64,000 bases of DNA from positions 186,001 through 250,000 of the forward strand of contig NZ_PDNU01000003.1 of the NCBI RefSeq assembly GCF_002631185.1. The letters run 5' to 3'. The notes beneath the pieces are model-generated. The model saw only the letters and a list, made by a program, of their open reading frames with translations, did no database searches and was not told the DNA's origin. Source of the DNA: Teichococcus rhizosphaerae (GTDB lineage Bacteria > Pseudomonadota > Alphaproteobacteria > Acetobacterales > Acetobacteraceae). Shown in pieces: positions 39,911-47,693 of this stretch. Position numbers and translations under genes: made by a program. The stretch's first letter is position 1; the number at the start of each line of letters is the position of its first letter.

Positions 39911-40080
39911 CGGACGCTCCGGCAGCTCGGCAAGGGCGGATACGGCAGGGGCAGGGCGCCGCCGGGCGGGCGGCGTCGCGCCGGAAGACAGGTAGGTAGC
40001 GCAGCGCGCCCCACAAACCAATGCGGCAAACCGATGCGCCAGCCCGGCGTGGTCCGCGGCCCGCCGGGGGGCGGTGCCGC

Positions 40081-40614
40081 TCAGTCCCGCGCGGGGCGGC
40101 GGCGGAAGGCGTCGAGGCTCACCACCTGGGCGGGCCCCTCGGGCTCCGCCGGAGCCGCCGGGCCCTCCTCGGATTGTTCCGCCATGGGAGCGGGGGCGGC
40201 GTCCGCCGCGGCCGGGCGGGGCGCTTCCGTGCCCTCGGCCGAGGGGAAGCGCAGCCCCACCCGCACATGCGGGTCCCAGAAGGCGGTGATGGCGGAGATC
40301 GGGATCACCAGCGTGGCGGGAACGCCGCCGAAGGAAAGGCCGGCGGTGACGAAGCCTTGCTCCCGGTTGACCTTCAGGTCCCAGAACTGGTGCTGGAGGA
40401 CGATGGTCATCTCCTCCGGGTAGCGGGCCTTGAGGTGGCCGGGGATGGAAACCCCGGGCCGGTCGGTGCGGAAGGTCAGGTAGAAATGGTGCTCGCCGGG
40501 CAGGCCGTGCTCGCCCGCATGCTCCAGGGCCCGCAGCGCGACCTCGCGCATCGCGTCCTCGGTCCAGCGATCGTAAGGCAGCAGGCTTTCCGCCTGCCTG
40601 GTCTCATCCGTCAT
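40081..40614 (-). CDS. sspB: SspB, ClpXP adaptor for ssrA-tagged proteins (alpha type)
   Basis: Tethers ssrA-tagged proteins to ClpX. The 177-residue product has the SspB core (about 8-115) with [86 protein letters not shown] disordered Ala/Pro/Glu linker follows, and then a short C-terminal motif [14 protein letters not shown] that is the likely ClpX-binding tail. It lies directly downstream of ssrA on the same strand, a telling neighbour because alpha-type SspB recognises the tmRNA tag. Confidence 0.93.
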   Translation of the reverse strand: MTDETRQAESLLPYDRWTEDAMREVALRALEHAGEHGLPGEHHFYLTFRTDRPGVSIPGHLKARYPEEMTIVLQHQFWDLKVNREQGFVTAGLSFGGVPATLVIPISAITAFWDPHVRVGLRFPSAEGTEAPRPAAADAAPAPMAEQSEEGPAAPAEPEGPAQVVSLDAFRRRPARD

Positions 40615-40710
40615 GCAGCATACCCCGGCAGACGCCCAGAAAACGCATGACCCATACCGGATGCTCCCAGGGTGCGGGAAGTGGCCCGGGTCAGGAAAGG
40701 AACGGGAGAG

Positions 40711-41006
40711 GCCAATCAGTGGGGGGATTCTGTTGCCCGGTTCCCCCCGGACCGCGCTTACCTATTGTTAGGCAGCGAGCGCCACAGCCTCGCGGCTGTT
40801 ATCGTTGGCACTTGTGATATAGCCCGATAACGGCGGTACAATGCCGGGCAAAAGACATGGCTTTACCACGCGCGTCGAGCCTGTTTCGTCCCCAGAAGCC
40901 CGCCAGACGATCCCTGGCGGCGATGCTGGTGGAGACGCCGGGCACTGCCCCCGGGTCCGCAACGCTTATTCCACATGCCGTTTATCGCCATAGTCCCCGA
41001 GGGGAC
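40711..41006 (-). ncRNA. ssrA: tmRNA, circularly permuted two-piece form
   Basis: The gene reads, 5' to 3' on the minus strand, acceptor piece, excised spacer, coding piece. The acceptor piece (about 41006 to 40927) ends in an encoded CCA after CGTCTCCA; the coding piece starts at 40893 with GGGGACGAAAC. These ends form a 7-bp acceptor stem, GGGGACG with CGTCTCC, including the G3-U70 wobble that identifies alanine-accepting RNAs. A T-arm-like stem CCGGG/CCCGG lies at 40938-40954. The spacer is 40894-40926 (33 nt). The coding piece carries the tag frame and closes with a GGGGGG/CCCCCC helix (40743-40748 with 40721-40726). Outer boundaries are estimates to within about 10 nt. Confidence 0.93.
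40768..40809 (-). other. ssrA: tmRNA proteolysis-tag reading frame
   Basis: Thirteen codons from GCC (40809-40807) encode ANDNSREAVALAA, followed by TAA and, after one codon, a second in-frame TAG. Added after the tmRNA-borne alanine, the finished tag would be A-ANDNSREAVALAA. The AANDN start matches tags recognised by alpha-type SspB and the LAA end matches the ClpX degron. This is not a free-standing protein gene. Confidence 0.93.
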
Positions 41007-41012
41007 GGGGCA

Positions 41013-41018
41013 GATATA
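41013..41018 (-). promoter_or_regulatory. Candidate -10 element of ssrA
   Basis: TATATC on the minus strand, about 7 nt upstream of the GTCCCCTCGGGGAC dyad (40993-41006) at the presumed 5' end of the tmRNA precursor. No confident -35 was identified. Confidence 0.4.
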
Positions 41019-41029
41019 GTCCGGCCTGC

Positions 41030-41064
41030 GGCGGAAATCGAGGGGGTGGCCCCCGAAATCCGCC
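41030..41064 (-). terminator. Hairpin downstream of gldA
   Basis: Stem GGCGGA / TCCGCC enclosing GGGGG / CCCCC with a TGG loop and an internal A-rich bulge. It is placed 20 bp past the gldA stop and before the ssrA promoter, so it would separate the two transcripts. Confidence 0.5.
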
Positions 41065-41083
41065 CCGCCCGCGCGCCAGGCGC

Positions 41084-42166
41084 TCAGGCCATGCCACGGC
41101 CGATCGCGTCCCCCGCCCGCAGCGCCGCCAGCACCGCGCCGGGCGAGACGGGGTAGGGGGCGTTGTGGATGGTCTCGCCGGGCGCGCAGGCGGCCTCGGC
41201 GGCCTGCATCAATGCCGCGTCATCCGCATCGCCGAGGCCGATCCCGGCCAGGGTGGTAGGCAGGCCGATGCGGGCGCAGAAGCCGAACACCTCGTCGATC
41301 AGCGCCGGCGGGCGGCCGCCCAGGATGGCGAGCGCCTGGGTGCCGATCGCCACCTTCTCCCCGTGCCAGTAGGCATGGGTGCCGTGCAGCTTCGTCAGCC
41401 CGTTGTGGATGGCATGCGCCGCCGAAAGGCCGCCGCTCTCGAAGCCGAGGCCGGACAGCAGGGTGTTGGCCTCGATGATCCGCTCAAGCGCCGGGGTCAC
41501 CACCTGCTGCTCACAGGCGCGCAAGGCCTGCTCGCCATATTCCAGCAGCGTGTCGTAGCAGAGGCGCGCCAGGGCATGGGCGGTGGCACTGCCGGGGCGG
41601 CCCGTCATGTTGCCAGCGCCCTTCACCCGGCAATCCTCCGCCTCGAACCAGGTGGAGAGCGCATCCCCCATGCCCGCCACCAGGAAGCGGGCCGGGGCAC
41701 GCGCGATCAGCGCGCTGTCCACCAGTACCACCTGCGGGTTGTGCGGCAGGAAGAGATAGCGGTGGAAGGCGCCCTCCGGCGTGTAGATGACGGACAGGGC
41801 GCTGCATGGCGCGTCGGTGGAGGCGAGGCTCGGCACCACGATCACCGGCAGGTTGAGGCCGTGCGCCACGGCCTTGGCCGTGTCCAGCGCCTTACCGCCG
41901 CCGACGCCGATGACGAGGTCGTTCCCCGCCGCGCGCGCCGCCGCCTCCAGCCGGGCGATCTCGGGCTCCGAGCACTCGCCGCCAAAGGCCTCCCGCGCGA
42001 AGGGGGCGCCATCCTGGCCGGCCAGCGAATTGCCGAGCAGCGGCGCCACCGCCTTGTCCACCACGGCAAGCGGCCGGCGGCCAAGGCGCGCCGCCTCCTC
42101 GCCGAGCAGTTCCAGCGCGCCGGCGCCCTGCACGTAGCGGCCGGGGAAGATGCTGGTGCTGACCAT
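41084..42166 (-). CDS. gldA: Glycerol dehydrogenase (iron-containing alcohol dehydrogenase family)
   Basis: NAD-dependent oxidation of glycerol to dihydroxyacetone. The 360-residue product has the nucleotide-binding GVGGGKALDTAKAVAH (about 87-102), VPSLASTDAPCSALSVIY, and metal ligands Asp168 (AGMGDALSTWFEAE), His251 (GLSAAHAIHNGL) and His268 (AYWHGEKVAIG), equivalent to those of characterised bacterial GldA. The start at 42166 is fixed by a strong ribosome site AGGAGG (42175-42180) eight bases upstream. A 16-bp AT-rich palindrome lies about 85 bp upstream. No dihydroxyacetone kinase is adjacent. Confidence 0.92.
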   Translation of the reverse strand: MVSTSIFPGRYVQGAGALELLGEEAARLGRRPLAVVDKAVAPLLGNSLAGQDGAPFAREAFGGECSEPEIARLEAAARAAGNDLVIGVGGGKALDTAKAVAHGLNLPVIVVPSLASTDAPCSALSVIYTPEGAFHRYLFLPHNPQVVLVDSALIARAPARFLVAGMGDALSTWFEAEDCRVKGAGNMTGRPGSATAHALARLCYDTLLEYGEQALRACEQQVVTPALERIIEANTLLSGLGFESGGLSAAHAIHNGLTKLHGTHAYWHGEKVAIGTQALAILGGRPPALIDEVFGFCARIGLPTTLAGIGLGDADDAALMQAAEAACAPGETIHNAPYPVSPGAVLAALRAGDAIGRGMA

Positions 42167-42473
42167 GACAGGAGCCTCCTTTCCGATTCGGCGCGGAGCA
42201 TGGCCCGACGGCAGCGGCGGGCGGATTGATCGACCGCAAAAAGATGAAGGAATTTTCATGAAAATTGCGTGATGCCCTGGCGCGCCAGGGCCTTGCTCCG
42301 CCCCCTGCCGCCCCGCCGAGATGGGTGCTGGTTCAGCGGCGCCCTTTTGGCTAGATGCTGGCCCTTCCGGTGCCCGGGGCCACGCTCGCCGTGCCCGGCG
42401 CCTTTTCCGAGACTTCCGGCTCCGCCGTGGCCCTCAGGGCCGGGGCGGCGCCGCACGCCCAGGGTTTGATCGC
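42167..42473. other. Divergent intergenic region between gldA and thyX
   Basis: About 307 bp without a supported gene. It contains the gldA ribosome site, an unusually AT-rich patch around 42231-42270 with a perfect palindrome, and beyond it GC-rich sequence up to the thyX start in which I see no further element. An open frame running into thyX from 42321 lacks similarity and is not called. Confidence 0.7.
42251..42266. promoter_or_regulatory. 16-bp AT-rich palindrome, candidate operator upstream of gldA
   Basis: AATTTTCATGAAAATT is perfectly self-complementary and stands out in DNA of very high GC. Its place about 85 bp upstream of the gldA start suggests a repressor or activator site. The cognate regulator is not encoded next to it. 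Confidence 0.5.
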
Positions 42474-43412
42474 ATGGAACTCACCGCCGCGCAGCAACAG
42501 GAACTCTCGGAAGCGCGGGCGGCGCGGGCGGAAACGCGGCGTCCCACCGTGCCGGCGCTGGAGGCCATGCTGTTCGAGCCGCTGCCGGTGCTGGACCACG
42601 GCTTCGTCCGCGTCGTGGACTACATGGGCGACGACGCGGCGGTGGTGCAGGCGGCCCGCGTCTCCTATGGCCGCGGCACTCGCGCGGCGAACGAGGACCG
42701 GGGCCTGATCCGCTACCTGATGCGGCACTGGCACAGCACGCCCTTCGAGATGTGCGAGATCAAGTTCCATGTGAAGCTGCCGATCTTCGTGGCCCGGCAG
42801 TGGATCCGCCACCGCACGGCGAACGTGAACGAGTATTCGGCCCGCTATTCCATCATGGACCGGGAGTTCTACCTGCCGGCGCCGGAGCAGCTCGCGGCGC
42901 AGTCCGCCAGCAACCGGCAGGGGCGGGGCGCGGTGCTGCAGGGCGCCGAGGCGGCGGAGGTGCTGGAGCTGCTGCGCCAGGACGCCATGCGCAACTACGA
43001 CCACTACCAGGCCATGCTGAACCTGGACGAGGCGGGCAACACGCTGGACCCCGCCCGCCAGGGCCTGGCCCGCGAGCTGGCGCGCATGAACCTGACGCTG
43101 AACGCCTATACCCAGTGGTACTGGAAGACCGACCTCCAGAACCTGCTGCACTTCCTGCGCCTGCGCGCCGACCCGCATGCCCAGTACGAGATCCGCGTCT
43201 ATGCCGAGGCGATGCTCGGCGTGCTCGACGCCTGGGTGCCGGCGGTGGCGGAAGCCTTCCGCGACTACCGCCTCGGCGCCGTCACCCTGTCCGCGCAGAT
43301 GCTGGGCGTGGTGAAGCGGCTGCTGGCGGGCGAGGCGGTGGCGCAGGAAACCAGCGGCCTTTCCAAGCGCGAATGGCGCGAACTGATGGAGCAGCTTGGC
43401 CGCGCCGGCTGA
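42474..43412 (+). CDS. thyX: ThyX, flavin-dependent thymidylate synthase
   Basis: Makes dTMP from dUMP using FAD and methylenetetrahydrofolate, without dihydrofolate production. The 312-residue product has the defining RHR-x7-S motif at residues 112-122 ([11 protein letters not shown]), [19 protein letters not shown] upstream and a C-terminal dUMP-binding region ([25 protein letters not shown]). The ATG at 42474 follows a modest ribosome site and is preferred over the longer frame. It is followed 27 bp later by a small membrane protein. Confidence 0.95.
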   Translation: MELTAAQQQELSEARAARAETRRPTVPALEAMLFEPLPVLDHGFVRVVDYMGDDAAVVQAARVSYGRGTRAANEDRGLIRYLMRHWHSTPFEMCEIKFHVKLPIFVARQWIRHRTANVNEYSARYSIMDREFYLPAPEQLAAQSASNRQGRGAVLQGAEAAEVLELLRQDAMRNYDHYQAMLNLDEAGNTLDPARQGLARELARMNLTLNAYTQWYWKTDLQNLLHFLRLRADPHAQYEIRVYAEAMLGVLDAWVPAVAEAFRDYRLGAVTLSAQMLGVVKRLLAGEAVAQETSGLSKREWRELMEQLGRAG

Positions 43413-43439
43413 GGGGGGGGCCGCCTGGGAGGGGCCGCC

Positions 43440-43778
43440 ATGGCCGCAGCACCCCGCACCACCGAGCACGCGCCGCGCCGCAATGGCGGGCGCGGAAAGG
43501 CCGCGCAACAGCCCCGCGGAGCGTGGCGGCGGCTGAAGGGCCTGATCGCGGGCTTCGCCTGGCGCCGCTGGCTGGCGGTGTGGGTCTGCGTGGCGGTGCT
43601 GCTGGTGGGCATCCCGCTCGCCCATGCCATGGTGGGCGACCTCGGCGCGCTGCTGCTGCTGGCCGGCGTGGGCGGCTTCGCGCTCGGCCGCTCCACAGCG
43701 CCCCAGCGCGGCGTGATGCGGACCGGAAAGGCCAGGAGCGCCGCCCCGCCCCGCCAGGGCGCGAAGAGCGGGCGCTGA
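43440..43778 (+). CDS. Small unknown membrane protein
   Basis: 112 residues with no recognised family. A strongly basic N-terminus (about 1-42, Arg/Lys/Pro-rich) leads into two hydrophobic segments (about 43-63, WLAVWVCVAVLLVGIPLAHAM, and 66-82, GDLGALLLLAGVGGFAL) joined by a very short turn, so a hairpin in the inner membrane is likely. A basic tail follows. It starts 27 bp after thyX on the same strand and is convergent with mrp. Tight spacing supports co-expression with thyX. Confidence 0.65.
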   Translation: MAAAPRTTEHAPRRNGGRGKAAQQPRGAWRRLKGLIAGFAWRRWLAVWVCVAVLLVGIPLAHAMVGDLGALLLLAGVGGFALGRSTAPQRGVMRTGKARSAAPPRQGAKSGR

Positions 43779-43815
43779 GGCTGCCCGCGCTCCCGCCCTT
43801 CGCTCCACCCCTCCT

Positions 43816-44988
43816 TCAGTCCACCAGGATGCGCGGGCCCTTGCCGCCCTCGCCCAGCTTCCGCCGCAGCCGCTGCGCGATGGCGCGGTAGCGGCCCGCC
43901 TCCTCGCTTTCCGGGCGCGCCATGACGATGGGCGTGCCGGCATCGGCCAGCTCGCGGATCTCGAGCTTCAGCGGCAGCTCGCCCAGGAACTCCACGCCCA
44001 TCCGCTCCGCCTCGGCGCGCGCGCCGCCATGGCCGAAGATGTTGGCCGTGTGGCCGCAATTCGGGCAGCAGTAGTAGGACATGTTCTCGATCAGCCCGAG
44101 GACCGGGACCTTCACCTTCTCGAACATCCGGACCCCGCGCCGGGCGTCGATCAGCGCCACGTCCTGCGGGGTGGAGACGATGACGGCGCCCGCCAGCGGC
44201 ACGCGCTGGCTCATGGTGAGCTGCGCGTCGCCGGTGCCGGGGGGCATGTCCACCACCAGCACGTCGAGCGCGCCCCATTCCACCTGGCCCAGCATCTGCT
44301 CGAGCGCGCCCATCACCATGGGCCCGCGCCAGATCATCGGCGTCTCCTCCTCGACCAGGAAGCCGATCGACATCGCCTTCAGTCCCCAGCGGGAAAGCGG
44401 GATGATGCGGCCGCCCGTGGCGCGCGGCTTTTCCCGCGTGCCCAGCATCTGGGGCAGGGAGGGGCCGTAGATGTCGGCGTCCAGCAGGCCGACGCGCTGC
44501 CCCTCGGCGGCCAGCGCCACGGCCAGGTTCACCGCCGTGGTGGACTTGCCGACGCCGCCCTTGCCCGAGGCCACGGCGATGATCGCCCCCACATCCGGCA
44601 GCAGCATCGGGCCCTGGCCGGGGGCGGGGCGGGTGGCGCGCGCGGCACCGGGGGCCGGGGCGGGACCGTGGGCATGGGCATGGCCGTGACCGGGGGCATG
44701 GGCGTGCCCCTGCGCCGCTGGGCCGGGGGCGGGGATGTCCCGGTGCGCCGTCAGGACGCAGGTCGCGGACAGCACGCCGGGCACGGCGGCGGCGGCCCGC
44801 TCGGCCGCGGCGCGCAGCGGCTCCAGCGCGCGGGCGCGCTCGCGTGGCACGGCGAGGGCGAACTGCACCATACCGTCGCGCGCCGAGAGCCCCTGCAACA
44901 TGCCGGAGGAAACGACGTCCTGGCCGCTTTCCGGGTCCCGCAGCGTGGCGAGGGCGGCGCGAACGGCCTCCGACAGTGACTCCGACAT
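43816..44988 (-). CDS. mrp: Mrp/ApbC/NBP35-family iron-sulfur carrier ATPase
   Basis: P-loop ATPase thought to carry and deliver iron-sulfur clusters. The 390-residue product has an N-terminal MIP18/DUF59 domain (about 5-85), a linker with an unusual His/Gly/Ala-rich run HAHAPGHGHAHAHG (about 95-108), the P-loop SGKGGVGKST (141-150), VVDMPPGTGDAQLT and the cluster-binding CPNCG within ENMSYYCCPNCGH. It is divergent from hflK. The histidine-rich linker could bind metal; that is inference. Confidence 0.93.
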   Translation of the reverse strand: MSESLSEAVRAALATLRDPESGQDVVSSGMLQGLSARDGMVQFALAVPRERARALEPLRAAAERAAAAVPGVLSATCVLTAHRDIPAPGPAAQGHAHAPGHGHAHAHGPAPAPGAARATRPAPGQGPMLLPDVGAIIAVASGKGGVGKSTTAVNLAVALAAEGQRVGLLDADIYGPSLPQMLGTREKPRATGGRIIPLSRWGLKAMSIGFLVEEETPMIWRGPMVMGALEQMLGQVEWGALDVLVVDMPPGTGDAQLTMSQRVPLAGAVIVSTPQDVALIDARRGVRMFEKVKVPVLGLIENMSYYCCPNCGHTANIFGHGGARAEAERMGVEFLGELPLKLEIRELADAGTPIVMARPESEEAGRYRAIAQRLRRKLGEGGKGPRILVD

Positions 44989-44991
44989 CGC

Positions 44992-45019
44992 TTGAAAACC
45001 CCTTCATACCGGACAATAT
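44992..45019 (+). promoter_or_regulatory. Candidate hflK promoter
   Basis: TTGAAA (44992-44997) and CAATAT (45014-45019) separated by 16 bp, beginning 3 bp from the mrp start codon in the divergent gap. Also CTTGAA, which could fit a heat-shock -35 box. A dyad GACAGGGC / GCCCTGTC lies at 45070-45098 in the presumed 5' leader. Confidence 0.35.
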
Positions 45020-45166
45020 CGGCCCCGCCCTCGCTGTGGCGTGATGCGGATGCATTGCGCCCCGGCCCGGACAGGGCGACATATGGTCCGGCCCTGTCGC
45101 GCATGCACCGCCTGTGCGCAAGCGTCTGTGGCCGGGAGCACAAGTAGACGGGAGAGCAGCCAGCCT

Positions 45167-46381
45167 ATGCCCTGGAACAGTAGTGGCGGATCCGGCCAAG
45201 GAGGCAGCCCATGGGGCAATCCACGCCCCGGTGGACCTTGGGGACAACCGCCTCAGGGCGGCGGCGGCGGGCGCGGTCCCGGCGGCGGCCCTGATCTCGA
45301 CGAGGCGATCCGCCAGGCCCAGGAGGCGATCCGCCGCTTCCTGCCCGGTGGCGGCGGCGCCGGCCGCTGGATCGGCCTCGGCGCCGTCGTGCTGCTCGGC
45401 CTCTGGGCGGCCAGCGGCATCTACCGCGTGCAGCCGGACGAGCAGGGCGTGGTGATGCGCTTCGGCGCCTTCGACCGCACCACCATGCCGGGCCTGAACT
45501 ACCGCCTGCCCTGGCCGGTGGAGAGCGTCACCACCCCGCGCGTGACGCGCATCAACCGCATCGATGTCGGCTTCCGCGCCTCCGGCGACACGCCGCTGAC
45601 CCGGCCCGTCCCCGCCCGGGACGTGATCGAGGAAAGCCTGATGCTGACGGGCGACGAGAACATCATCGACATCGACTTCGCGGTGTTCTGGCGCATCCGC
45701 GACGCTGGCGAGTACCTGTTCAACACCCGCAACCCCGAGCAGACGGTGAAGCTGGCCGCCGAGAGCGTGATGCGCGAGGTGGTGGGCCGCACCCCCATCC
45801 AGCCGGCGCTGACGGAAGCGCGCGCGCAGATCGAGCAGGCGGTGCGCACCGGCACCCAGTTCATCCTGGACCAGTACGGCTCGGGCATCGAGCTGACCCA
45901 GATCCAGCTGCTGAAGGTGGAGCCGCCGGCCGAGGTGATCGACACCTTCCGCGACGTGCAGCGCGCCAACGCCGACCGCGAGCGCATGCGCAACGAGGCC
46001 GAGGCCTACCGCAACGACATCATCCCCCGCGCCCGTGGCGAGGGGCAGCGGATGATCCAGGAGGCCGAGGGCTACAAGGAGAGCCAGGTCGCCCGCGCCC
46101 GCGGCGAGGCTTCCCGCTTCACCTCCATCCTGTCGGCCTACCAAGTGGCGCAGGACGTGACGATCCGCCGCCTCTACCTCGAGACCATGGAGGAGATCCT
46201 GCGCCGCAACCCGAAGCTGCTGGTGGATGACCGCCTGCAGGGCGTGGTGCCGTATCTGCCGCTGGACGGCTCCACCCGCCAGCCGGCGCCGCCGCGCTCC
46301 GACGCCGCGCCGCCGGCGCCGCCCGCCGTGCTCGACGCGCCCTCGCGCCCCGCCGCCGCCGCGCAGGGAGGTGCCCGATGA
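45167..46381 (+). CDS. hflK: HflK, membrane protease modulator (SPFH family)
   Basis: Forms the HflKC complex that encloses and modulates the FtsH protease. The 404-residue product has a Gly/Pro/Asn-rich cytoplasmic N-terminus (about 1-60), one membrane helix (about 67-86), the SPFH/Band 7 domain (about 86-270), a helical region rich in Glu/Arg/Ala and a Pro/Ala-rich tail (about 365-404). The ATG at 45167 is preceded by GGGAGAG and gives the typical MPWNSSGGSG start. It overlaps hflC by 4 bp. Confidence 0.95.
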   Translation: MPWNSSGGSGQGGSPWGNPRPGGPWGQPPQGGGGGRGPGGGPDLDEAIRQAQEAIRRFLPGGGGAGRWIGLGAVVLLGLWAASGIYRVQPDEQGVVMRFGAFDRTTMPGLNYRLPWPVESVTTPRVTRINRIDVGFRASGDTPLTRPVPARDVIEESLMLTGDENIIDIDFAVFWRIRDAGEYLFNTRNPEQTVKLAAESVMREVVGRTPIQPALTEARAQIEQAVRTGTQFILDQYGSGIELTQIQLLKVEPPAEVIDTFRDVQRANADRERMRNEAEAYRNDIIPRARGEGQRMIQEAEGYKESQVARARGEASRFTSILSAYQVAQDVTIRRLYLETMEEILRRNPKLLVDDRLQGVVPYLPLDGSTRQPAPPRSDAAPPAPPAVLDAPSRPAAAAQGGAR

Positions 46382-47307
46382 ACCGCATGCTGCTGCTGGG
46401 CGGCGTGGTCCTGGTGGGCCTCGCCACCGCCGCCTCCTCGCTGTTCACGGTGCACCAGACCGAGCAGGTGCTGGTGACGCAGTTCGGCGAGCCGATCCGG
46501 GTGATCAACGAGCCCGGCCTGCACGCCAAGATCCCGTTCATCCAGACAGTCATCAGCTTCGACCGCCGGCTGCTGGACTATGACGCGCCGGGCGAGGAGG
46601 TGATCCTGAGCGACCAGCGCCGGCTGATCGTGGACAGCTTCACCCGCTTCCGCATCACCGATCCGCTGCTGTTCTTCCAGACCGTGGGCGCGCAGGAGGC
46701 GGGCATCCGCGCCCGGCTGTCCTCGGTGGTGGTCTCGGCGCTGCGCCGGGTGCTGGGTGGCGAGCCGCTGCTGGCGGTACTGTCCTCGGATCGCGCCCGG
46801 ATCATGACGGAGATCAATCGTCAGGTGAACGAGGAGGCCCGCCGCTTCGGCGTGGCGGTGGAGGATGTCCGCATCCGCCGCGCCGACCTGCCGGAGGAGA
46901 ACACCCAGGCCATCCTGCGGCGCATGCAGTCCGAGCGCGAGCGCGTGGCGCGCGAGGCGCGCGCCGAGGGCGCCGAGGTGGCGGCCCGTGTCCGCGCGGG
47001 CGCCGACCGCGAGCGCACCGTGATCCTGGCCGAAAGCCAGGCGCAGGCCGACACGCTGCGCGGCCAGGGCGAGCAGGAGGCGATCCGCATCTTCGCCGAC
47101 GCCTATCAGCGCGACCCGGAGTTCTTCGGCTTCTACCGCTCCATGCAGGCCTATCAGGAGGCGTTCTCCGAGGGCGAGACGCGGCTGGTGCTGACGCCGG
47201 ACTCCGAGTTCTTCCGCTACTTCCGGCAGAGCCGCCCGGGCCTTCCCTTGCCTGGCGTGCGGCCCACGCCGGGCGCGGAAGCGGCGCCGGCGGCGCCGGC
47301 CAACTGA
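46378..47307 (+). CDS. hflC: HflC, membrane protease modulator (SPFH family)
   Basis: Partner of HflK. The 309-residue product has an N-terminal membrane anchor (about 3-22), SPFH domain (VHQTEQVLVTQFGEPIRVINEPGLHAKIPFIQ..., about 22-200), the helix with MQSERERVAREARAEGAE, and a C-terminal segment FRYFRQSRPG. Its ATG overlaps the hflK stop (ATGA), consistent with balanced synthesis of the two subunits. Confidence 0.95.
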   Translation: MNRMLLLGGVVLVGLATAASSLFTVHQTEQVLVTQFGEPIRVINEPGLHAKIPFIQTVISFDRRLLDYDAPGEEVILSDQRRLIVDSFTRFRITDPLLFFQTVGAQEAGIRARLSSVVVSALRRVLGGEPLLAVLSSDRARIMTEINRQVNEEARRFGVAVEDVRIRRADLPEENTQAILRRMQSERERVAREARAEGAEVAARVRAGADRERTVILAESQAQADTLRGQGEQEAIRIFADAYQRDPEFFGFYRSMQAYQEAFSEGETRLVLTPDSEFFRYFRQSRPGLPLPGVRPTPGAEAAPAAPAN

Positions 47308-47320
47308 GCCGGGCCGGCGC

Positions 47321-47515
47321 ATGACGGCCATGGAGGTGCTGGCCGGCCTCGCCGTGGTGCTGGCGCTGGAGGGACTGCTCTACGCGGCCTTCCCCGGCGC
47401 CATGCGCCGCGCCCTGGCGACGCTCGCGCTGCAGCCGCCGGAGCGGCTGCGCATGGCCGGGCTCGGCGTCGCGGTGGTGGCGGTGATGGCCGCCACCCTG
47501 CTGGTGCGCGCCTGA
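47321..47515 (+). CDS. DUF2065-family small membrane protein
   Basis: 64 residues with two predicted membrane helices (about 5-24 and 43-62) separated by a basic loop containing RRALATLALQPPERLRMAG, the DUF2065 pattern. Function unknown. The hflK-hflC-DUF2065-degP order is widely kept in alphaproteobacteria, suggesting a link to membrane-protein quality control. It starts 13 bp after hflC. Confidence 0.85.
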   Translation: MTAMEVLAGLAVVLALEGLLYAAFPGAMRRALATLALQPPERLRMAGLGVAVVAVMAATLLVRA

Positions 47516-47693
47516 GGGCGGGGCACGCCGTCAGGCTTCGTTGCAACCCGGGCGGGGGCGAAGCTCTTTGTAACAGCTTTTCCGCCCCTGCCGGGCCGGC
47601 CTGCCCTTCCGGTGCCGCCCGGCCCGCCCCATTCTCTCCCCATGCCGGACCGATCCGCGTCCGGGTTCAGCTTGTTTCAAGCGAGGTTTGCCG

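Noticed and set aside
40768-40962. Minus-strand open frame ending in ANDNSREAVALAA read as a 64-residue protein
   Set aside because: Only the last 13 codons are translated, as the tmRNA tag; the upstream part is tRNA-like and structural RNA of the permuted ssrA gene.
42251-42266. The AT-rich palindrome as a transposon end or attachment site
   Set aside because: No second copy, no target duplication and no integrase or transposase nearby; an operator is the simpler reading.
42321-42473. N-terminal extension of thyX
   Set aside because: Arg/Gly-rich, no similarity to ThyX; the ATG at 42474 gives a normal-length enzyme.
43265-46144. Long minus-strand frame covering mrp and the start of hflK, read as one protein
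   Set aside because: It is out of frame with mrp; the sequence conservation belongs to mrp (43816-44988, minus) and hflK (plus).
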